The notes under the pieces: generated by a model
Seen by the model: the letters and a program-made list of their open reading frames with translations, nothing else
Told to the model about the DNA's origin: nothing
Database searches by the model: none
NCBI RefSeq assembly: GCF_030819175.1
Contig: NZ_JAUTBJ010000002.1
Span: forward strand, 3,967,001-4,031,000
DNA length: 64,000 bases
Direction of reading: 5' to 3'
From: Sphingomonas sp. SORGH_AS_0879
Lineage (GTDB): Bacteria; Pseudomonadota; Alphaproteobacteria; Sphingomonadales; Sphingomonadaceae
Shown here: positions 54,177-63,229 of the stretch, in pieces
Layout: each line of letters starts with the position of its first letter
Numbering within the stretch: position 1 is the first letter of the stretch
Program-made: the position numbers and the translations under genes

Positions 54177-56978
54177 TTAAAAGGCGTAGGTCAGGTTGAG
54201 CATGTAGATGCGCCCCGTCTCGACATAGCCGCCCTTGCGGTCGTTCGAGAGATAGGCCTTGCGCTCGCTGGTCGTCGCCCAATAGCTGTGCTCGTTGAAC
54301 AGGTTCTGCACCGACGCGCCGACCGTCAGCCCCGAGGGCAGCGTATAGTTGACGATCAGGTTCGAGATGGTCGTCGGCTGGATATAGGTGTCCGGGCGGC
54401 TGGAGCGCAGATCGTACAGGCGGTCGCCGGTATAATTATAGTTCCACTCCGCCGCGAACCCGCCATGGCTGTAGAACAGCGCGGCGTTGTACATCACCTC
54501 GGGCGCCTGGGTCATGCGCTGCTGACGGTTCTGGCCGTTGACGAAGACGTTCGCCTGCGCCTTTTGCAGCGTGACGTTCGCCTGAAGCCCCAGTCCGTCG
54601 AGCAGACCCGGCAGGCCCTTCAGCGAATAGCGGCCGAAGAATTCGACGCCATAGATCTTGCCGGTGGCGTTGGTGGTCAGGCTCGACACCTCGACCCCGC
54701 CCTGCTGTTCCGACTGGGGATTGCCCCAGATGTTATAGTCGCCGCCCGCATTGGTGGTACCGGTCGCGAACAGGACATGGTTCAGCTTTTTGTAGAAGGG
54801 GCTGACCGAAAAGAAGTCGGTGCCCTGCCCCTTGATCTCCAGCGAGGTGTCGTAATTCCACGAGGTCTGCGCATCGAGGTTGGGGTTGGGGATGAACACC
54901 CCGGTCAGTTCGTTCAGATCGTTGCGCGTCACCCGCGTCGGGCCAAGCAGCAGGTCGAAGGCCGGCCGCGAATAGCTTTTGCGGATCGAGGCGCGGATCA
55001 CCATCGCGTCGTTGGGGCGGTAATTGGCGATGACGCTCGGCAACCATTGGTCGTAATGGCGGGCAGATGTCACGAACTTGCCGGTGTCGTTGCCCTGATC
55101 CTGCCAATAGGTGCCCTTGAACCGGTTATATTCGTAGCGGACGCCCGGCACGACCTGGAGATCGCCGAACTGCAAGGTCGCCATGACATAGCCCGCCAGC
55201 CGGTTCTCACGCCCGTCGAGGCGGTTCTCCTTGAGTTTCACGGGATCGAGATTGGCGAGTTTCGGGGTCGAAAGCTTCGCCACCTGATTCTCGATATAGT
55301 CGGTATCGATCAGGAAGATCGGCACCTGCGCCGCGCCGTTCATGAACCCGCCGAGCAGCCGTCCGGGCAGCGAGGTCAGCGCGGGGCCGGTCGCCGCGTA
55401 ACGCGGCGAGTTGCTGCCATCCGCATTGGGGAAGGTATATTGCAGCGCGCCGTCGTCACCCAGCGCATTGGCATAGCGCTTGGCATCCTCGACCTTGGCG
55501 CCCGCCGCGATCGACACCAGCCCCTGATCGGCATGGTGCCAGACGGTGTCGAACTGCCCCTCCAGGCGGCGTTCCCAGGTGTTCTCGAACTGCTGGGTGA
55601 CGTACCATTGTTTCAGCTTCGACAGGTCGGTCAGATAGGCGCGCGCCGCGTCGGTCAGCACCACCTGGGGCGAGGTGCGGTCGCCGATCGAGGTGACCAT
55701 GCGATACGCCGCCGTACCGCTGTTGGTCGCGGTGCCGATATAGGGGCGGCCCGCGAAACCCGACTGGATGCGCAAGGGATAATCCTGCGACCCGCGCGAA
55801 TAGGCGCCGTGATAGTCGAAGGTGAAATCGCCCGAGCGCGTCTGGCCGCCGACCTTGGTGGTCACCAGTTCCTGCTTGCTGTGTTCGGTGCGGAAATAAT
55901 GCGTCGCGGTCAGGCCGTAATCCGCACGGAAGCCCGCCGCGTCATAAGAGCCGTTGCCGGGGTTCGGACTGATCTGATCGGGCGCCAGGCTGGTCTGGCG
56001 GAGCGCGGTCTGGTCCATCCAGCTTTTCAGATTGTACCGGCCATAGGTGGAGTGCCAGTAAAGGTCGGTCCCCTCGCCCTTCCAGTCGAAGTTCAGCGTG
56101 CCGCCCATCCGCTCGATCCGGTTGCGGAAGGACTGCCACTGCACGCCGCGCGAGAAGAGATTGTCCAGATTGTCGCGGATCATGCCGGGGATGTTGGTGT
56201 TATATTTCTCCCAGTCATGCTGCATCGCGGTCGACTCGCCCAGCACGTGCTTCAGGCCGTAATAGGCCGAGGCATAGACGCCGAGGTCGCCGAGATGCTG
56301 CGCGGTTTCGACCTGCACGGTGCCGCCCCAGGGATCCTGGCGACGCGCATCCGCACGCCCGGCAAGCTGGCCCTGAAGGCGGATCTGGGTGCGGTGGTTG
56401 GGCAGGTCGAACGCGGTGATCGGCACCATGTCGATGATGCCCGCGATCGCATCGCCGTCGAAGCGCGCGGTCGGCGCCTTGTCGACCCGCACGGTCTGGA
56501 GCGAGAAGGGCGAGAGCAGGTTCATCGAGATGGCACGGGTGCGCGCATCGGTCTGTGCCAGCCGCACGCCGTCGAGCGAATAGGCGTTGTACGAGGTGTC
56601 GAGGCCCCGGATCGAGACATATTGCGCCTCGCCTGTTGCCGCCGCGTTGCGCGACTGGTCGACCGAGGAGCTGATGCCCGGCAGGCGGGTGAGCAGATCG
56701 GCCAGATTCTGCTGCGGCTGAAGACGCAGTTCCTCGCCCGAGACGACGGTCGCCAGCGACTGGCTGCGAAGCTGTTCGTCCTGGGCATCGACCATGGCCT
56801 GGCGATGGCCCTTGACGATCACGTCCTCGCCGACCTGCGGATCGGGTTCGGCCGTGACGGGCTCGGCAACGATCGGCGCGACCGGATCGGCGGCCAGTGC
56901 CGGTCCGGCGATCAGAAAGGTAGCGGCGGTGCCGCACAACAGGCGCACGACATGCGCCCGCTTGAACGAAGCGGTCAT
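54177..56978 (-). CDS. TonB-dependent receptor
   Basis: A 933-residue outer-membrane receptor. Signal peptide LLCGTAATFLIAGPALA. A TonB-box region (EDVIVKGHRQ) is followed by the plug (LADLLTRLPGISSSVDQS, QYVSIRGLDTSYNAYSLDGVRLA, RVDKAPTARFDGDAIAGIIDMVP) and a barrel ending GRIYMLNLTYAF. The receptor class is scavenging type rather than siderophore type. A histidine acid phosphatase is divergent from it 202 bp away, and a two-component system follows, suggesting substrate specificity for a phosphorylated compound such as phytate; this is inference. No strong PHO box or Fur box was found in the promoter region. Confidence 0.93.
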   Translation of the reverse strand: MTASFKRAHVVRLLCGTAATFLIAGPALAADPVAPIVAEPVTAEPDPQVGEDVIVKGHRQAMVDAQDEQLRSQSLATVVSGEELRLQPQQNLADLLTRLPGISSSVDQSRNAAATGEAQYVSIRGLDTSYNAYSLDGVRLAQTDARTRAISMNLLSPFSLQTVRVDKAPTARFDGDAIAGIIDMVPITAFDLPNHRTQIRLQGQLAGRADARRQDPWGGTVQVETAQHLGDLGVYASAYYGLKHVLGESTAMQHDWEKYNTNIPGMIRDNLDNLFSRGVQWQSFRNRIERMGGTLNFDWKGEGTDLYWHSTYGRYNLKSWMDQTALRQTSLAPDQISPNPGNGSYDAAGFRADYGLTATHYFRTEHSKQELVTTKVGGQTRSGDFTFDYHGAYSRGSQDYPLRIQSGFAGRPYIGTATNSGTAAYRMVTSIGDRTSPQVVLTDAARAYLTDLSKLKQWYVTQQFENTWERRLEGQFDTVWHHADQGLVSIAAGAKVEDAKRYANALGDDGALQYTFPNADGSNSPRYAATGPALTSLPGRLLGGFMNGAAQVPIFLIDTDYIENQVAKLSTPKLANLDPVKLKENRLDGRENRLAGYVMATLQFGDLQVVPGVRYEYNRFKGTYWQDQGNDTGKFVTSARHYDQWLPSVIANYRPNDAMVIRASIRKSYSRPAFDLLLGPTRVTRNDLNELTGVFIPNPNLDAQTSWNYDTSLEIKGQGTDFFSVSPFYKKLNHVLFATGTTNAGGDYNIWGNPQSEQQGGVEVSSLTTNATGKIYGVEFFGRYSLKGLPGLLDGLGLQANVTLQKAQANVFVNGQNRQQRMTQAPEVMYNAALFYSHGGFAAEWNYNYTGDRLYDLRSSRPDTYIQPTTISNLIVNYTLPSGLTVGASVQNLFNEHSYWATTSERKAYLSNDRKGGYVETGRIYMLNLTYAF

Positions 56979-57180
56979 GGAAATTCCCCCTGGAACAATC
57001 GTGATGGCGACGCCCCCCGGGCGCCTTCGATGGCCCCGCTAGGGACGGGCTGTTACAATGCGATGACTTATTGACCGTTTTTTGATGACATTCGGAAATT
57101 CGGTCGTTCTTTGCGATGATGGGCGGCAATGATCGAACCAATGTCACAGTTCTGACCCCGAAATTCGGCAGAGACGCCCC

Positions 57181-58416
57181 ATGTCTGTCATGCCTGTCAC
57201 CGCCCGCCGCCTCGCCCTGATGCTGGCGCCGTTCCTCTTCTCCGCCACCGCCACGCCCGCCGCCGCGCAATCGGGGGACGTGCCCAAGGGCATGACCCTG
57301 GACCGGGTGGTGATGCTGATGCGTCACGGCGTCCGCGCGCCGCTGGACGGCGAAGTGCCGCACGGCACGCGCACCGCCCGGCCCTGGCCCCTATGGTCCA
57401 CCCCGGAAAGCGAGCTGACGCCGCGCGGGGCGGACGCCCTGGCCATCGAGGCGCGCGCCGACCGGGCGGACTGGATCGCGCAAGGATTGCTCTCCGCGAA
57501 AGCCTGCCCCGCGCCCGGCACGGTACGCATCCGGACCAACAGTTCGTCGCGTACCATCGCGAGCGGGGCCGCCTATGCCAAGGGGCTAGCCCCCGGCTGC
57601 GCTCTGCCCGTCGAGCACGAGCCGATGGGACAGGTCGATCCGCTGTTCGAGCCGCTGCGCGCCCGCGCCACCCGCTTCGACGCGGCGGCGGCGGTTGCGG
57701 ATATCGATCGCTTCACCGGCGGCATGGACGCGCTGGTCGCGCGGCACCGCGATGCGTTGCGCCTGCTCGACGCGGTGCTGGGTTGCGGCGATCGGGCGGG
57801 CTGCGATCCGGCGGGGCCGACGCGCCTGACGCCGTCTGCCGATGGTCATGGCATCGACCTGACCGGTCCGATCCGTACCGCATCGGGCACCGCGCAGGTG
57901 CTGCTGCTGCAATATGCCGAGGGGCTGTCGCCCTCGGTCGGAGGGACGCCGGTCGATGGCGCGGTGCTGGCGCGATTGGGCGCGGTCCATGCCGCGCTGT
58001 TCGACGTCTATTCGCGCTCGCCCTATATGGCCGCGCACCAGTCGGCGGCGTTCGGGCGCCATATGATCGCCGCGCTGACCGAGGCCAAGGGGCCGAAGCT
58101 GGACATACTGGTCGGGCACGACACCAACGTCACCGCGCTGGCGGCGCTGCTCGGTTTCGATCTGGTCGCGCCGGGCTATGCGGTCAACGACGCGGCACCG
58201 GGCGGCGCGATCCTGATCCGGCGCTGGCATGACCGGGCGGGCAAGCCCTTCGTCACCCTCGCCTATCGCACCCAGTCGGTCGAACAGATCCGCGCCCGGT
58301 CGAACGCCGTGACGGTGACGCCGGTGCGGGTGCCGGGGTGCCCGACGGACGCGCCCTGCCCGCTCGACCGGTTCGTCGCGCTGTTCGGGGACAAACTGGC
58401 GCCGCTCGCGGAATGA
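57181..58416 (+). CDS. Exported histidine acid phosphatase / phytase-like
   Basis: A 411-residue periplasmic phosphatase of the AppA/Agp branch. A signal peptide ends TPAAAQ. The catalytic RHGVRAP motif has nucleophile His49; the proton-donor HD pair is His313-Asp314 in LVGHDTNV. Several Cys pairs are suited to disulfides. It hydrolyses phosphomonoesters, potentially phytate or sugar phosphates; the sequence does not distinguish them. Divergent from a TonB receptor, it may process what the receptor brings in. Length is normal for the family. No signature of regulation beyond a weak PHO-like repeat near 57140. Confidence 0.93.
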   Translation: MSVMPVTARRLALMLAPFLFSATATPAAAQSGDVPKGMTLDRVVMLMRHGVRAPLDGEVPHGTRTARPWPLWSTPESELTPRGADALAIEARADRADWIAQGLLSAKACPAPGTVRIRTNSSSRTIASGAAYAKGLAPGCALPVEHEPMGQVDPLFEPLRARATRFDAAAAVADIDRFTGGMDALVARHRDALRLLDAVLGCGDRAGCDPAGPTRLTPSADGHGIDLTGPIRTASGTAQVLLLQYAEGLSPSVGGTPVDGAVLARLGAVHAALFDVYSRSPYMAAHQSAAFGRHMIAALTEAKGPKLDILVGHDTNVTALAALLGFDLVAPGYAVNDAAPGGAILIRRWHDRAGKPFVTLAYRTQSVEQIRARSNAVTVTPVRVPGCPTDAPCPLDRFVALFGDKLAPLAE

Positions 58417-58574
58417 TCGTCGCGCCGGTTCTCGTTACCGGGTGAAATTGCCGTCATCCGCCGACATGGACATGGACGTCGCGGGCCGATTGATCCAACC
58501 CGTTCCGACCGGGACGACTTGTCGATATAATCTGGATCGACAGGGCGACCGGAACGACGATTTGGAAGCTGTTG

Positions 58575-59255
58575 ATGAGTCTGCACCTGATTCTCGTCGA
58601 GGACGACGAAGACTATGCGCAGGGGCTGGCCGCCGACCTGAAGGCGATGGGCCACCGGGTCGAACGTGCCGGGGACGGGCGACAGGCGCTCGCCGCGCTC
58701 GACCGCGAGCAATATGACGCGGTGATCCTCGATCGGATGATGCCGCGCCTCGACGGGCTGTCGGTGGTCGAGACCTTGCGCGCACGCGGGATCACCGTGC
58801 CGGTCATCATGCTGACCGCGCTGTCCATGGCATCGGACAAGGTAGACGGGCTGGAGGCGGGGGCCGACGACTATGTCGTCAAGCCGGTCGCCGCCGAGGA
58901 ACTGAGCGCGCGCATCCATGCGGTGATGCGCGGTCGCCGCTGGATGGTCAGCGAAACCGACACGATCCGCGCTGGCGATATCGTGGTCAGCCCGACCAGC
59001 TTTCGCGCCTGGCGTGGTGGCCAGCCGATCACGCTGGCCAATCTGGAGCTCAAGCTGCTGGCAGAACTGGCGCGCCATGCGGGGGAGGTGCTGACCCGCG
59101 CCATGCTGATCGAGCGTGTCTGGGGCTATGATTTCGAGCCCGAGACCAACATCGTCGACGTCTATATCCGGCGGCTGCGCATGAAGCTGACCGAACAGGG
59201 CGGTGCGGACCCGATCGAAACGGTGCGCGGGATCGGCTATTCGCTGAAACCATGA
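58575..59255 (+). CDS. OmpR-family response regulator
   Basis: A 226-residue regulator. The receiver domain (residues 1-115) has the acidic pair EDD at 9-11, phospho-accepting Asp53 in VILDRMM, Thr in IMLTAL and Lys in VVKPVAAEE. A winged-helix DNA-binding domain (about 130-226, LELKLLAELARHAGEVLTRAMLIERVWGYDFEPETNIVDVYIRRLRMKL) follows. ATG 58575 was chosen; an adjacent TTG exists. The sensor gene begins inside its stop (ATGA). It follows the phosphatase by 158 bp, so may be separately transcribed. Target genes are unknown. Confidence 0.95.
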   Translation: MSLHLILVEDDEDYAQGLAADLKAMGHRVERAGDGRQALAALDREQYDAVILDRMMPRLDGLSVVETLRARGITVPVIMLTALSMASDKVDGLEAGADDYVVKPVAAEELSARIHAVMRGRRWMVSETDTIRAGDIVVSPTSFRAWRGGQPITLANLELKLLAELARHAGEVLTRAMLIERVWGYDFEPETNIVDVYIRRLRMKLTEQGGADPIETVRGIGYSLKP

Positions 59256-60619
59256 TCGAACGCGCGATCCGGCGGATGAGCTTGCGCAGGTTGACCGCCT
59301 GCGTCCTGATCCTGTTCCTGATCGCGACGGCGGCGACCGGCCTATCGATCCTGGCGGCCAACCGCGTCACCGTGGCGCGGCTGGTCGATCAGCGGATCGA
59401 GGCGATCGCCGAACTGGTGCTGGAACGCGATGCCGGGCAGGCCATGGTGCCGACGCCCGAAATACGGGCCCGCATCGCCACCTTGTCGGGCGCGCGCGAT
59501 ACCGGCGATGTCGGCCTGTTGCTGCTCGATCCGGCGGGGCGGGCGCTGGGCGGCAACATCACCCTCCGCCGCCCCCTGCCACTGGGTCGATCCGACCTGC
59601 GCGAGCGGGACGGGATCACCGGTCTGTCGCATGGCCGTGCGCTGGTCCGCGAGGCGGGCGCGGGGCGGCGGCTAGTCGTGGTCGCGGAAACCGAGCCCTT
59701 CGACAGCTACCGCGCGACGCGCACCCGCATCTATCTGATCGGCTTCGGGTCGATCATCCTGATCGTGTTCGGCGGGGTCATCGCCTTTTCCCTGCTGGTC
59801 AGCCGCCGGATCGGCGACCAGCGGCGCACGGTCGAGGCGATCATCGCAGGCAACATCCGCCACCGTGTGCCCGTCACCGGATCGGACGACGAGTTCGACC
59901 GCCAGGCCGCCGCATTCAACCGGATGCTCGACCGGATCGGCGCGTTGATGGAGGGATTGCGCGGCGTCTCCAACGACATCGCGCACGATCTGCGCACCCC
60001 CCTTGCCCGGCTTCGCGGACAGGTGGCGCGGATCGCCCAGGAAGCGCACGACCCGGTTCAGGCCGAGCGCGCCTCCGCCGCGCTGGCGCAGTGCGACACG
60101 CTGCTCGCCATGTTCGCCGCTTTGCTGCGTATCGCCGAGATCGAGGCGGGGCACCGGCAGGCGGGCTTCGCGCCCGTCGATCTGGCGGCGCTGGTCGAGG
60201 AGACCGCGACCATGATGATCCCCGTCGCCGAGGAGGCGGGACAGCGGCTGGGCGTTACCGCGACGGCGCGCCCGACCGCGTTCGTCGGCGACCGGCAGTT
60301 GCTGATCCAGGCGCTGGTCAATTTGATCGGCAATGCGATCAAATATGGTGCGCCGGGCGGCGCGATCCGCGTCGCGCTGGACAGAGCAGCGGACGGCGGC
60401 GTGACGTTGAGCGTCGCCGATAACGGCCCCGGTATCCCGCCCGAGCAGCGCGCCCGGGCGCTGCGCCGTTTCGGGCGGCTCGATTCGTCGCGCGGACAGG
60501 CGGGGCATGGCCTGGGCCTGCCGCTGGTCGCCGCGATCGCGCGGCTGCATCGCGGGCGGCTGGTGCTGGGCGATGCGGAGCCTGGGCTCCGGGTGTCCCT
60601 GATAATGCCCTGCCGCTAA
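59252..60619 (+). CDS. Membrane sensor histidine kinase
   Basis: A 455-residue kinase partnered with the preceding regulator by an ATGA overlap. Two TM segments (LTACVLILFLIATAATGLSIL, about 14-34, and LIGFGSIILIVFGGVIAFSLL, about 162-182) flank a ~125-residue periplasmic sensor. A HAMP domain (RIGDQRRTVEAIIAGNIRHRVPVTGSDDEFD) precedes the HisKA domain with His245 in NDIAHDLRTPLARLR. The ATPase has NAIKYGAPGG, DNGPGIP and HGLGLPLVAAIARLH. The signal is unknown, and the periplasmic domain has no recognised ligand motif. Confidence 0.94.
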   Translation: MIERAIRRMSLRRLTACVLILFLIATAATGLSILAANRVTVARLVDQRIEAIAELVLERDAGQAMVPTPEIRARIATLSGARDTGDVGLLLLDPAGRALGGNITLRRPLPLGRSDLRERDGITGLSHGRALVREAGAGRRLVVVAETEPFDSYRATRTRIYLIGFGSIILIVFGGVIAFSLLVSRRIGDQRRTVEAIIAGNIRHRVPVTGSDDEFDRQAAAFNRMLDRIGALMEGLRGVSNDIAHDLRTPLARLRGQVARIAQEAHDPVQAERASAALAQCDTLLAMFAALLRIAEIEAGHRQAGFAPVDLAALVEETATMMIPVAEEAGQRLGVTATARPTAFVGDRQLLIQALVNLIGNAIKYGAPGGAIRVALDRAADGGVTLSVADNGPGIPPEQRARALRRFGRLDSSRGQAGHGLGLPLVAAIARLHRGRLVLGDAEPGLRVSLIMPCR

Positions 60620-60662
60620 AACGGACCGAAGGGGAGGAATGACTCTACGCGACAGGCCCCAC

Positions 60663-60689
60663 AAAAAAAGGCCGCCCCGAAGGGCGGCC
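60663..60689 (-). terminator. Rho-independent terminator of TonB receptor
   Basis: On the minus strand: an 8-bp stem GGCCGCCC/GGGCGGCC with a TTCG tetraloop, followed by seven T. It lies 25 bp after the receptor stop and is a textbook intrinsic terminator. Confidence 0.92.
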
Positions 60690-60713
60690 CGTCAGTTGGG
60701 GTATCGATCGGGA

Positions 60714-63119
60714 TCAGAAGCGAACCGTCCCCTCCAGACCGATGGTGCGGGGCGGGTTGAAGTTGCCGTAATCGCCCAGCGTCGTCGCGTTGGCCGCCGA
60801 GCGACGATAGACGAACGTATTGTCGAGCAGGTTGCGGCTCCACAGCGAGATAGTCATCTTCGTGCCGCTCTCGGTCAGCGGGATGTCGGCCAGCGCGATG
60901 CGACCGTTCATCACGAAGGTCTTGTCGGTGCGCGTCGTCTCGTTCTGGAAGCTATAGGCCGGGTCGGCATAGTTGCCGTCCAGGTGGAAGCGGACCTTGG
61001 CATCCGAACCGGGCAGCGGCACCTCGTAATCGACATAGGCCGAGGCGGCGTTGCGCGGCGTGTAGACGACGAACACCTGGGTCAGCGCATTGCCCAGGAA
61101 CGGGTTCGCCGTCGCGGGCACGTTGGTATAGGTATAGGCATAGGATGCGCCCACCGTCATGCCCTCGACCGGATTGGTCGTGATGTCGGCCTCGATCCCG
61201 CGAATCCTGGAGGTGCCCGGCGCGTTGCGTGTTTCCTCGGTATGCAGGTTGTAGGTCGGGCTCGACGGATTGGTGTCGACATTGTCGAAGTCGATCTGCG
61301 TGCCCGTGCGGTCCATGATATACCCGGCCAGGTTGAGGCGGACGCGGCGGTCGAACAGGTCCATCTTCGACCCGATCTCATAGGCCTTGACCGCTTCGGG
61401 ACCGAAGGCGGCGAAGGTCTGCGACCGGTCGTTGGCACCGCCCGCGCGGTAGCCGGTCGAATATTTGGCATAGAGATGGACGGTGTCGGTCGCGTCGAAC
61501 GCCGCCGTCACCATCGGATCGAACCGGTTGTTGTTGAAGGTGAAGGGGAAGTTGGTCGACTTGCCCTGCACCAGATACAGCGTGCCGTTGCGCTTGTCGC
61601 GGGTGTAGCGACCGCCCAGCGTCAGGTGGAAGGCGTCGAAGCCCGCCGGCGTATAGGTGCCCTGCGCGAACGCCGCATAGCTATAGGCGCGCGCGAAGCT
61701 GCCGCGCTGGAAGAGGAACGAACCCGGGGCCCAGCCCTGGTTGCCCGAACCGATGGTGCCCAGCGCGGTCTGCGACAGGATGGTGTAGCCGGTGCCGTCG
61801 GCATTCCACTGGTTGGTCGACGGGGTCGCCGCCGTTTCGCGGGCATTCTCGGTGAAATAGTATAGACCCGCCACATAATCGAACTGCGGCACGCTGCCCA
61901 CCGCCTGGAATTCCTGGCTGAACTGGTGCTGCTGCATGAAGGAAAGGCTGTAGCGGCTGAACTTGCCGTTCGGCAGGAAGACGGTGCGGTGCGCGCCGCC
62001 CGAATTGTCCCACTGGTCAGTCGTCACACCGCGCCATGCGGTGATCGAGCGCAGCTCCAGCCCCGGCGCGACGTCATAGTTCAGCTTGGCGGAGAAGCCG
62101 TGCGTCTTGTCGACGCTATACTGCTGCGGCACGCCGATATCGGCGGTCTTCATGCGATTGTCGCCCGACACGACGACCAGCGGCGACAAGGGCGCGATGG
62201 TGCCCGAGGGCAGCTTGCCGCCATTGGCGTTGATCTGCGCGATCGTCGCGACGGGCAGGCCGCGCGGGTTGTAGTTGATCAGCTGGCTGTAGAAGGGCGT
62301 GTTCTCGTCCTTCGCCTGGTCATAGGACAGTTCCGCCGAGAAACCGTCGACCGGCTTCCACACGGCGGCGACATGGCCGCCGACGCGGTTGAACGCGCCC
62401 CAGCCCACGCTGCCGGGCAGCGGGTTCTTCACGAACGGATTCTGGTGCTGGATCACGCCGTCCAGCTTGATCGCGATGTTGTTGAATTCGGGCAGGTTGA
62501 CGTGCGCGGCGGTGTTGTACGCCCCGTAATTGCCGAAGCCCGCGGTCAGCGAGCCGCCGAACTTGCCGGTCGGCTTGGCGGTGACGATCGACAGCGCGCC
62601 ACCCTCGGTATTGCGGCCGAACAGCGTACCCTGCGGCCCGCGCAGCACTTCGACGCGCTCGATATCGAACAGAGCGGCGTTCAGGCCCTGCGAGCGACCG
62701 ATATAGACGCCGTCGAAATAGACGCCGACGCCGGTGTCACGCGCGGTCTGGTTCTGGTCGAAGGGGACGATGCCGCGGATGCCGACGGTCAGCGCCGACT
62801 GGCGCGCCTCGAAGGTGGCGACACGCAAGCTCGGCACGCTACCGTCCGCCAGGTCGAGCAGGCTCTGGACGTGGCGGTCCTTGATCATCGCGGGGTCGAT
62901 GACCGAGATCGCGATCGGCGTCTTCTGAAGGCTGGTCTCGCGCTTGGTCGCGGTGACGACGATTTCCTTCAGCTCGCCCGCATCGGCGGTCGGTGCCGCC
63001 GCGGCGGCCGCAGGGGCCGGATCGGCGGGCTTGGTGTCGGCGGCGAAAGCGGGAGCGCCCGCCAGCGCCAGAAGCGCGGTCCCGCCCAGCAGCGTCGCGC
63101 GAATGAAATTGGTCGTCAT
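60714..63119 (-). CDS. TonB-dependent receptor
   Basis: An 801-residue outer-membrane receptor. Signal peptide LLGGTALLALAGAPAFA, then an Ala/Pro-rich spacer, TonB-box region LKEIVVTATKRETSLQ, and the plug with IAISVIDPAMIKDR, LTVGIRGIVPFDQN, VYFDGVYIGRSQGLNAALFDIERVEVLRGPQGTLFGRNTEGGA; it ends in VRF. The VLRGPQGTLFGRNTEGG signature is the common sphingomonad receptor class linked to diverse organic substrates. Monocistronic, with its own terminator. Ligand unknown. Confidence 0.94.
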   Translation of the reverse strand: MTTNFIRATLLGGTALLALAGAPAFAADTKPADPAPAAAAAAPTADAGELKEIVVTATKRETSLQKTPIAISVIDPAMIKDRHVQSLLDLADGSVPSLRVATFEARQSALTVGIRGIVPFDQNQTARDTGVGVYFDGVYIGRSQGLNAALFDIERVEVLRGPQGTLFGRNTEGGALSIVTAKPTGKFGGSLTAGFGNYGAYNTAAHVNLPEFNNIAIKLDGVIQHQNPFVKNPLPGSVGWGAFNRVGGHVAAVWKPVDGFSAELSYDQAKDENTPFYSQLINYNPRGLPVATIAQINANGGKLPSGTIAPLSPLVVVSGDNRMKTADIGVPQQYSVDKTHGFSAKLNYDVAPGLELRSITAWRGVTTDQWDNSGGAHRTVFLPNGKFSRYSLSFMQQHQFSQEFQAVGSVPQFDYVAGLYYFTENARETAATPSTNQWNADGTGYTILSQTALGTIGSGNQGWAPGSFLFQRGSFARAYSYAAFAQGTYTPAGFDAFHLTLGGRYTRDKRNGTLYLVQGKSTNFPFTFNNNRFDPMVTAAFDATDTVHLYAKYSTGYRAGGANDRSQTFAAFGPEAVKAYEIGSKMDLFDRRVRLNLAGYIMDRTGTQIDFDNVDTNPSSPTYNLHTEETRNAPGTSRIRGIEADITTNPVEGMTVGASYAYTYTNVPATANPFLGNALTQVFVVYTPRNAASAYVDYEVPLPGSDAKVRFHLDGNYADPAYSFQNETTRTDKTFVMNGRIALADIPLTESGTKMTISLWSRNLLDNTFVYRRSAANATTLGDYGNFNPPRTIGLEGTVRF

Positions 63120-63229
63120 GATCGTAATTATCCCTATCCCCCGATCGACCTGTCAGGTCGTCGCTGGCCGCGCGGATAGGAGCGCTGAAAGAAGCTGGTG
63201 TTACCTTTCCATGACCTGCCGAGACTTGT

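Noticed and set aside
54288..57074. A 928-codon frame opposite the TonB receptor
   Set aside because: Antisense shadow, rich in Arg, Gly and Ala, with no conserved motif.
57130..57165. PHO box upstream of the acid phosphatase
   Set aside because: A TGTCA-like pair is present but matches the consensus only weakly and has imperfect spacing, so I did not list it as a site.
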